36,795 nucleotides of DNA, from NCBI GenBank assembly GCA_021784115.1, contig JAJXTE010000013.1, positions 1 to 36,795 on the forward strand, read 5' to 3'. Numbering within the stretch: position 1 is the stretch's first letter; each line of letters begins with the position of its first letter. The stretch is from Pseudomonadota bacterium. GTDB lineage: Bacteria > Pseudomonadota > Gammaproteobacteria > Burkholderiales > Thiobacillaceae. The position numbers and the translations under genes were made by a program. Below, in pieces: positions 16,659-22,996 of the stretch. The notes under the pieces are model-generated. The model was not told the origin of the DNA. It searched no databases and was given only the letters and a program-made list of their open reading frames with translations.

Positions 16659-17867
16659 ATGGAGTCAGCCAGAAAGGTCGTTCTTCTTGTGGCGGAGGCA
16701 GTCACCCTCGCCCATTATGGCCGCATCGCCACGCTGTCCAGAGCGCTCCTTGCAGGCAATTACCGTGTCATTGTAGCGGCCGATCCGCGCTATCGCGCTC
16801 TCGACGAGATACCTGGCGTGGATTTTCATCCGATCTGGACGATCCCTTCGAGCCAGTTCGCGCATGCGCTCGAACAGGGCCGCCCGCTGTATGACGCACA
16901 GACGCTGATGCGCTATGTTGAAGAGGATCTCGCGCTGATTGATGCAGTCAAGCCTGACCTCATCGTCGGCGATTTCAGATTGTCTCTGGCGGTAAGCGCG
17001 CCGCTCCGGAAAGTTCCTTATGCGTCTGTTGTCAACGCTTACTGGAGCCCAAGTGCCGACGTTGCGTACCCTGTCCCTGATTTGCCTTTCACCCGGATCA
17101 CCGGCCTGCGGGCTGGGCAGGTGCTGTTCGATTGGGTCCGGCCGCTTGCCTTTGCCCTGCATGCCCGGCCGCTGAATCAGGTGCGACGCAATCATGGGCT
17201 GGCCCCGCTGGGCAACGATCTCAGAAAGACCTACACGCGGGCTGACTATACGCTCTATGCCGACATCCCCGAGTTGGTGAAGACCCACGACTTACCCGGC
17301 AATCACCGTTTTCTCGGGCCCATTCTGTGGTCCACGCAAACGCCTCTGCCTGATTGGTGGGATAACTTGCCGCAGGACAAGCCGATCGTCTTCCTGACCT
17401 TGGGAAGTTCCGGCCGGGCCGATTTGCTTCCCATGGCTATTGAGGTTTTATCAAGTTTGCCTGTAACCGTTATTGTCGCGACTGCGGGCAAGGTGGAACT
17501 CGAACGTCTGCCAACCAATATTTTTGTAGCCGACTACCTGCCGATGGATATGGCGTCAGCGCATTCCGCTCTTGTGATCAGTAACGGCGGAAGCCTGAGT
17601 ACCTACCAGGCACTCGCTAACGGCGTGCCTGTAATCGGGCTGTGTTCCAATATGGATCAACTTCTGAACATGCGTGCTATCGAACGCCTGCGCGCGGGCA
17701 TTACCCTTCGAGCCGAGAGGGTCACGTCAAAGGTCCTATCTGAAGCGGTAACTGAGATGTTGGATAAAACGACTTATGCGCAGGCGGCTGAACAGATCCG
17801 CCAAATGTTGGCGCGAACAAATAGCGCGCAACGTTTTCGCGGGTTCGTGTCGGAAATTCTGGGTTAA
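16659..17867 (+). CDS. GT-B fold glycosyltransferase (UGT/MurG-like)
   Basis: The 402-aa protein has the two-domain look of GT-B enzymes. The N-terminal acceptor domain starts VVLLVAEAVTLAHYGRIATLSRALL, with a variant of the Gly/His-rich loop. The C-terminal nucleotide-sugar domain contains VFLTLGSSGRADLL and the donor-site block ISNGGSLSTYQALANGVPVI, followed by Met-Asp-Gln. In UGT and macrolide-type enzymes that block normally reads His-Gly-Gly; here the His is Asn. No signal peptide is seen, so it is cytosolic or membrane-peripheral. The donor and acceptor are unknown. Synteny with the FeeM-like synthase and lipid-type ABC exporter makes a lipid or acyl amino acid acceptor plausible. ATG 16659 has only a weak Shine-Dalgarno. 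Confidence 0.8.
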   Translation: MESARKVVLLVAEAVTLAHYGRIATLSRALLAGNYRVIVAADPRYRALDEIPGVDFHPIWTIPSSQFAHALEQGRPLYDAQTLMRYVEEDLALIDAVKPDLIVGDFRLSLAVSAPLRKVPYASVVNAYWSPSADVAYPVPDLPFTRITGLRAGQVLFDWVRPLAFALHARPLNQVRRNHGLAPLGNDLRKTYTRADYTLYADIPELVKTHDLPGNHRFLGPILWSTQTPLPDWWDNLPQDKPIVFLTLGSSGRADLLPMAIEVLSSLPVTVIVATAGKVELERLPTNIFVADYLPMDMASAHSALVISNGGSLSTYQALANGVPVIGLCSNMDQLLNMRAIERLRAGITLRAERVTSKVLSEAVTEMLDKTTYAQAAEQIRQMLARTNSAQRFRGFVSEILG

Positions 17868-17927
17868 AGATGCGAATCGCTGAATCCGACAATATGTAAA
17901 TCATCGGCCAATCTAACGGGAGTCAGG

Positions 17928-18725
17928 ATGAATCACTATACGTCGCTTGGACGAAACCGGTATTTCGAGGTGCTGGGCGGCCTGAATGTGGAAAACCACG
18001 GCGACAACAAGGTCGCGATGTTGTCTGAGTTGGATATGACGTCTGCACAGGCATTGCGGAATGCCGTCAACAAGGTCGCCGGGATCAAGCCTTCGTACAC
18101 CGCAATTGTGGCGAAGGCGATCTCGATAGCCTTGCGGGAACACCCCTACGCCAATCGGATCACGGTGGAATGGCCGTTTTGGCGAAGGATCTTGCAGCTC
18201 CATGACGTGCACATGACGGTGGCGGTTGAACGCGACAGCCCCGGAATCGAACAGGCGGTGTTTGCCGGCACCATACGCAACACCGACAAGCTAGATTTGG
18301 TTGAAATAACCAAAGAGTTGCAGGGATTGGCTCAAGCCACCGAGGAAACCAATGCACGTTGGCGATTGTTAAAGCGGATGGTTGAAACGCTTCCTGCCTC
18401 ACTGGCTCGTTTGCTAATCTCGTCGCCCCGTTTTTTCCCCGGGCAGTGGATAGAACACCGGGGCGGGGCGGTGATGATCTCGTCGCCGGCCAAATACGGG
18501 GTGGACATGATGGTGGCCAACTGGCCGTGGCCGATTGGGTATTCGTTCGGACTGGTCAAGGACCGGGCCATTGCCGTCGGTGGGGCTGTAGAGGTACGCC
18601 CGACGATGGTGCTTACCCAGAGCTTCGACCGTCGGATCATGGGGGGCGCGCCCGCTGCGCGCTTCTTTCGCGCGGTATGCGAGCACATCGAGAATGCAGA
18701 GCGTGACATGGCGCTGCCTGGGTAG
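17928..18725 (+). CDS. E2/chloramphenicol acetyltransferase-fold protein lacking catalytic residues
   Basis: The 265-aa protein corresponds to the catalytic domain of 2-oxoacid dehydrogenase E2 acyltransferases, without lipoyl or E1/E3-binding domains. Recognisable parts are KPSYTAIVAKAISIALREHP (43% of E2s have a similar helix position by eye only; treat as qualitative), AVMISSPAKYGVDMM and VLTQSFDRRIMGGAPAARFF (residues 228-247). In active E2s the last block is DHRxxDG. Here Arg235 replaces the catalytic His and Gly239 replaces the Asp, so normal acyltransfer from dihydrolipoamide is unlikely. It lies 60 bp after the glycosyltransferase, with GGGAGTCAGG before ATG 17928, probably one transcript. 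It may be a structural or binding protein, or use different chemistry. Confidence 0.75.
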   Translation: MNHYTSLGRNRYFEVLGGLNVENHGDNKVAMLSELDMTSAQALRNAVNKVAGIKPSYTAIVAKAISIALREHPYANRITVEWPFWRRILQLHDVHMTVAVERDSPGIEQAVFAGTIRNTDKLDLVEITKELQGLAQATEETNARWRLLKRMVETLPASLARLLISSPRFFPGQWIEHRGGAVMISSPAKYGVDMMVANWPWPIGYSFGLVKDRAIAVGGAVEVRPTMVLTQSFDRRIMGGAPAARFFRAVCEHIENAERDMALPG

Positions 18726-18785
18726 ATCGCCAGGTTGGATGTGCTTTGGGAGATCAGCAAATCGACGGATCGGTGGTGTAAACGC

Positions 18786-18817
18786 CAATAAAAAAGCCAC
18801 CCTGAAAGGGTGGCTTT
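18786..18817 (-). terminator. intrinsic terminator of the PEP-CTERM protein gene
   Basis: An 11-bp perfect stem (AAAGCCACCCT at 18793-18803 with AGGGTGGCTTT at 18807-18817) has a 3-nt loop and is followed on the minus strand by a T-run (TTTTTTATT). It begins 25 bp after the PEP-CTERM gene stop. The plus-strand side ends CTTTATAC and may weakly terminate the convergent E2-like gene too. Confidence 0.88.
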
Positions 18818-18841
18818 ATACTGACGCTCTTGTCTTGCTGA

Positions 18842-19666
18842 TCAGCTGCGACGCCGACGACCGACAAAACCCATACCGAGCAGGCCAAGGCCCAACAGCG
18901 CGACCGTGCCGGGCTCGGGTACCGTGGTGAAGTTTTGCGAAGTGTCCGTCTGCAACACGAAGTCTGTGGCGGTATCCGCGCCCGTGGAGACGCCATCAAA
19001 TGCAGCAGGGCGTGTATAGGTCGGTGCAGACTGGCCAGGGTAGAACAGCGAGGCTTGCAACGTGGTCCCCAGCAGATCGGGGTTAATGTACGCATTGTTG
19101 GTGTAGGTGACCGTGCCAACCAGGTTACCGCCGCCGACCCCGGTTCCTACACCGGTGAGGGAGAACGCACTGTTGCCGCTGTCCCATGTTCCAGACGCGA
19201 CGAGGACGCCGTTAAGAAAGCCGGTCCCTGCCGCCTGGTTCGCGTCGGGGGTGGTGTCGAAATAGATGGACCAGTTACCAACGCTCGTAATATTGATGGT
19301 GCCGCAACCAACGTTTGCACACGTGGCGACCTCAGTAAGCGTCGAATAAGTGGTCATTTCATATCCGCCCACCATAGGTCCCGGGGAGGCAACATATAAA
19401 TTAGGGGTCGGCGTGGTCGTTTGGATCGTTCCCGCGAATGCTTGGTAGGTAAAGCTAAAAGTATCCGTGTCGCCTGTGGTATTCGCGCCCGTCAGGCCAA
19501 ATCCTTGAACCCAGCCGGCGCCATTCGAATTCCAGTCAATCCCGGTGAAGTTTTGAAGGATGCCGTCGTTCGGGGTGGCGGTGGTGGTGTCCAGCGTCGC
19601 TGCGTGGGCTGCAACCATGCCACCGGCAAGGGCAGAAGCGACGGCAAGGCTTAGTAACTTTTTCAT
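18842..19666 (-). CDS. PEP-CTERM sorting-domain surface/secreted protein
   Basis: This is a 274-aa exported protein. It has a Sec signal peptide (MKKLLSLAVASALAGGMVAAHA) and a Thr/Gly/Asn-rich mature part with little charge and one close cysteine pair (CANVGCG). The classical C-terminal PEP-CTERM tripartite signal starts at about residue 249: the VPEPGT motif, a hydrophobic helix (VALLGLGLLGMGFVG) and the basic tail RRRRS. Exosortase is expected to process the signal and link sorting to exopolysaccharide export (family knowledge). ATG 19666 is set by AGGAGG 4 nt upstream. A -24/-12 promoter and an intrinsic terminator bracket the gene as a monocistronic unit. It is likely a target of PrsR, encoded 6 kb away. 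The specific role of the mature domain is unknown. Confidence 0.93.
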   Translation of the reverse strand: MKKLLSLAVASALAGGMVAAHAATLDTTTATPNDGILQNFTGIDWNSNGAGWVQGFGLTGANTTGDTDTFSFTYQAFAGTIQTTTPTPNLYVASPGPMVGGYEMTTYSTLTEVATCANVGCGTINITSVGNWSIYFDTTPDANQAAGTGFLNGVLVASGTWDSGNSAFSLTGVGTGVGGGNLVGTVTYTNNAYINPDLLGTTLQASLFYPGQSAPTYTRPAAFDGVSTGADTATDFVLQTDTSQNFTTVPEPGTVALLGLGLLGMGFVGRRRRS

Positions 19667-19734
19667 GATGCCTCCTAAAAATAAGGTTAAGGTCGGATGA
19701 CTAACGGGTGGAGTCATCGGCTTGCCAGAAGAAA

Positions 19735-19750
19735 AGCAAGCGTTATGCCA
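19735..19750 (-). promoter_or_regulatory. sigma-54 (-24/-12) promoter of the PEP-CTERM gene
   Basis: Reading the minus strand, TGGCAT (19750-19745), five nt, then TTGCT (19739-19735) matches the TGGCAC-N5-TTGCW consensus at all but one defined position. The GG and GC dinucleotides have correct spacing. Transcription would begin near 19723, about 57 nt before the ATG. The sigma-54 activator PrsR is encoded in the same window with its GAFTGA motif, which makes the link specific. An imperfect ACAG-TCC-CTGT inverted repeat just upstream (about 19758-19768) is a possible but unproven activator or operator site. Confidence 0.72.
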
Positions 19751-20211
19751 GAAGCGGACAGTCCCTGTTTAGTCGTTGAAAAACATATGGATAGACGCCG
19801 TGTTCGGCTTGGGGGAGAGTCGGGCTCCGATAGAAGTGTAAAAAATCCCGACAAAAACGAGTCTTGCATTCAAAATATACGGCGTCGCCAGTTCCCGGTG
19901 GTGATTCGCTTGAACTTGGCTTTGCCTTTGGGCGGCCTGTATTGTCTGCTCCGCGCATGCAGGCCCGGGGTCAGTGACCCACAGGCGGTCCGCGTCTCGC
20001 GGACGACCCCCCTTCCACCTAGTGTCACGTGTTTGCCGCCTCGAGCTCTTTATCTGATCCCTGGCGCTCGTGGCGCCTCCCGCCGAGGCCCTTGGATGTG
20101 GCTGTTGAGGTATCTAGGCGAGTGCGAGGGGAACCCGTTCGGGTGAGTTGGGATTGGTATGTACGTGTAAAAAATGCCTACATCATTAAATAATAATTAT
20201 ATATCAATGAC
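19751..20211. other. gene-free spacer upstream of the PEP-CTERM gene
   Basis: No convincing gene is seen here; the plus-strand open frame at 19697-20146 has no Shine-Dalgarno, domain or typical codon pattern. Structure visible includes a 13-nt palindrome GGGTCAGTGACCC (19968-19980) and a 7-bp-armed hairpin GTCCGCG/CGCGGAC (19988-20004). A strikingly AT-rich tract (about 20160-20215) lies directly after the prsT stop and lacks a GC-rich hairpin. The left part probably carries the upstream activating sites of the sigma-54 promoter. Confidence 0.5.
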
Positions 20212-22992
20212 TTATAGTGAATTGAGCAGTTTTTGTGCCGCCTCTCGTTGCGGGAAGGGCGCCCCCGCGCCCAGCAATTTCTGGAGTTCCGTGCGTGCCT
20301 GGACAGTATTGCCGGTCTTGGCCAGGGCGACTGCCAAATGGTAGCGAATTTCGGGATTGTCTTGCGCCATTGAGGACGCCTTTTGAATGAGCTCGGCGCC
20401 TTTCTTTTTGTCTCCTTGCTGTAAAAGGATCCACCCAAAGGTGTCCGCTACTTCGGGGTTGTCCGGTTTCAGCCGATAGGCTTGTTCCGCCGTGGCACGC
20501 GCACGCGGATCATTTTCCTCCAGATAGAGGAGAGCCAGATTGTTGAGTGCGGCGACTTGTTTGGGATCACTTCTGAGTAAAGCCAGGTATTGATCGATTG
20601 CTTGCTTGCGATCGCCTCGTGCCGCGTAGGCGCGCGCCAGATAAAGACCTGCGTCGACATCCTTGGGGTGTACCCCAATCCATTGCTGGAGAAGCAAGTC
20701 AGCCTCTTTTGCATGTCCGGCCTGATTCATTGCTTGATGACGCTTGATTGCGAGTGCGCCGCTTTGCCCCAGGTTCCAGGCCTTCTCGTATGCCTTGGTG
20801 GCCATGGGATACTGTTTTTGGGACATATAGATGTCACCTTCCAGAACCGAGCCCAAAGGCGAGGCGGGTTTTTGTTCTTTGATTTTTTGGGCGACCCCCA
20901 ATGCGTCGTTGAATCTTCCGCTTCGCACTTCGAGCGTGAGGAGCGCAAGTTGTGCTTCAAGGTTGTCAGGGTTGAGTGAAATTGATTTCTTCAGGGAGGC
21001 ACGGGATGCATCGAGTTGCCCCAGTTTGGCCTGAACCGATGCCAGATTCAGATAAGCCATCGGCGAGTTCGGCGCGGCCTCCGCGAGCCGCTTGAAGGTC
21101 ACAAGTGCATTGTCTTCTTCCCCGGCGCGCAACTGCACGTTGCCCAGCAGTTCCAAGGCTGCGGGCTGTTTGGGGAATGCTGTCTGGGCTTCGCGCGCTA
21201 TGGCCAGGGCTTTCTGGGTCTGGTTTTTGCCAAGGTAATATTTTGCAAGCAGAATCCGGGGCTGCAAGGCGGGTGGATTGACCTTGGCCGCCTTTTCAAT
21301 CCAGTCCAGGTATTCCTGTTCCGTGTCCGCGCCAGCAGCCAAGCCTGCAAGACCGAGCATGGCCTGGATATTGTTCTTGTCATTGCTCAGGATTTGCTCG
21401 AAGCGTGCTCTTGCAGCTGAGGAATTGTTTTCCCGTAAATCCATCTGCGCCAGGTTCAAGGCGGCAGACGCAGAATTGGGCCGCAACGCGAGTACACGTT
21501 CAAAGCTCTTGCGTGCCTGGGTATAGTTCTTCAACCCGAGATAGGCCGCACCTTTCAAGTTGTGCGCAAGCGGATCATCGGGTCGTTTATGTTCCAGGCG
21601 GATGGCTGAATTCAGGGCCTGCTCAAATTGCCCTTGCTGAAGGTACACGACCGCGAGAGCGACGTCGGCCTGATAATGCTGTTGATCCTGGCTCGCGGCT
21701 TGTTCTAGCGTTTGTTGCCCTCGTTCAATGTTGCCAGCAGCCAAGAGATTAAGGCCCAACTGGGTATGCAGGGTGACATTCGTGGGATTGAGTTCGAATG
21801 CCTGCTGCATCAGGCTGGTTGCCTGGTTTATGTCGTGACTGCCCAGATGCGCGGCGCTGGCAAGGGCGAGTAACTGGGAGTCCGGCTTCTCCGACGCGAG
21901 GGCGGGGGTTAACACCTTCAGGGCATCGTCAGGCTGGTTCACCTGCAGATAGGTGGCTGCCAGCAGCTTGCGCACATCAAGATCGGCCGGGTACTTCTCC
22001 AGGTATCTGGTTAGTCTTGATATCGCTTCCTGATAATTTCCGAGCTTGAACTGGACAATGCCAAGAAGGCGTTGCGCGGGGACGTAGTGAGGTTGTGCTT
22101 GCTGCACGTCCATGAGTGTGTCCCGTGAAGCCTCGAACTTGCCTGTCTGGTAGAGAAATACTGCTTCAAGAAACTTGGTGATGGAGCTTCGAGGCGCCGC
22201 GGCGCGGAGCTTGTCCAGATCGTTTTGTGCCTGGGCGTTTTGACGTTGCGATAAGCGTGTTAATGCGCGGTTCCCCAGGGCGGCCTGATTATTGGGCTCA
22301 ATTTTCAGAGCTTCCGAGTAAGCCTTCTCGGCGCCCTGCGGGTTGTCGTGCTGGCGCTCAAAGTCGCCAAGGAATATCCAGCTTTTCGCATCGCGCGGAT
22401 CTTTCTCGAGTGCTGTGTCGATCTCGCGACGAGCGTCGGCAGTATCCCTGCGGGCCATGGCACAGTTGGCGAGCCCCAAATAAGCCGGTGCATACGCTGG
22501 ATCAACGCTGAGAGCCTGCTTGAAGAGTCCGCATCCTTCGTCCCATTTGCCTAGACCCGTCAATGCGTAACCACGCACATATAGGATTTTGGTCTTGTTA
22601 ACCGCAGATTCGTTTCCAGTAAGACTGATCTCGTCAAGAAGGCGCTTGTACTCATTTTGTAATATCAGTGCTTCGCCGATTTGCGGCTTCAAGGACTCGG
22701 CCCCCACCCCCAGAGACCTGGCCTGTTTCAATTCTTTCTCTGCCTCGGCACCCTGCCCTGTTTTCAGGTAGATCTGACCCAGCAACCATCTTGCCTGGGG
22801 GTTGTTGGGATCTTTCTGGATGGCGCTCTTGAGTTCGATGATGCTGGATTTAAGGTCGCCCTTTGCCTGTAAGGCTTTGGCCCGTTCGATACGGTCTTCG
22901 GGAGTGGCATGGGAAAGCTTGTCGCAGCCGGGCAGAATCGAGGCGCTTAAAGTTGCAATGAGCAGGGCAGAAGCAAGTGGACGTAGTTGCAT
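20212..22992 (-). CDS. prsT: PEP-CTERM system TPR-repeat lipoprotein PrsT, second copy
   Basis: This 926-aa lipoprotein has signal peptide MQLRPLASALLIATLSAS with lipobox ILPGC (Cys23 lipidated). Tetratricopeptide repeats then fill nearly the whole chain, for example the blocks ending in NPNNPQARWLLGQIYLKTG and PNNQAALGNRALTRL. PrsT proteins are a hallmark of PEP-CTERM/exosortase loci and probably scaffold EPS export or protein sorting at the envelope. ATG 22992 is chosen over GTG 23007 because AGGT, overlapping the stop of the upstream copy, sits 6 nt away, and it makes this protein exactly as long as its paralogue. Base composition looks lower in GC than the upstream copy, suggesting divergence or separate origin. 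It is the last gene of the prs transcript. Confidence 0.93.
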   Translation of the reverse strand: MQLRPLASALLIATLSASILPGCDKLSHATPEDRIERAKALQAKGDLKSSIIELKSAIQKDPNNPQARWLLGQIYLKTGQGAEAEKELKQARSLGVGAESLKPQIGEALILQNEYKRLLDEISLTGNESAVNKTKILYVRGYALTGLGKWDEGCGLFKQALSVDPAYAPAYLGLANCAMARRDTADARREIDTALEKDPRDAKSWIFLGDFERQHDNPQGAEKAYSEALKIEPNNQAALGNRALTRLSQRQNAQAQNDLDKLRAAAPRSSITKFLEAVFLYQTGKFEASRDTLMDVQQAQPHYVPAQRLLGIVQFKLGNYQEAISRLTRYLEKYPADLDVRKLLAATYLQVNQPDDALKVLTPALASEKPDSQLLALASAAHLGSHDINQATSLMQQAFELNPTNVTLHTQLGLNLLAAGNIERGQQTLEQAASQDQQHYQADVALAVVYLQQGQFEQALNSAIRLEHKRPDDPLAHNLKGAAYLGLKNYTQARKSFERVLALRPNSASAALNLAQMDLRENNSSAARARFEQILSNDKNNIQAMLGLAGLAAGADTEQEYLDWIEKAAKVNPPALQPRILLAKYYLGKNQTQKALAIAREAQTAFPKQPAALELLGNVQLRAGEEDNALVTFKRLAEAAPNSPMAYLNLASVQAKLGQLDASRASLKKSISLNPDNLEAQLALLTLEVRSGRFNDALGVAQKIKEQKPASPLGSVLEGDIYMSQKQYPMATKAYEKAWNLGQSGALAIKRHQAMNQAGHAKEADLLLQQWIGVHPKDVDAGLYLARAYAARGDRKQAIDQYLALLRSDPKQVAALNNLALLYLEENDPRARATAEQAYRLKPDNPEVADTFGWILLQQGDKKKGAELIQKASSMAQDNPEIRYHLAVALAKTGNTVQARTELQKLLGAGAPFPQREAAQKLLNSL

Positions 22993-22996
22993 GACT

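Noticed and set aside
19697-20146. 149-aa plus-strand frame in the spacer
   Set aside because: It has no ribosome-binding site and no recognisable fold, and it contains the -24/-12 promoter and palindromes. It is better explained as regulatory spacer.
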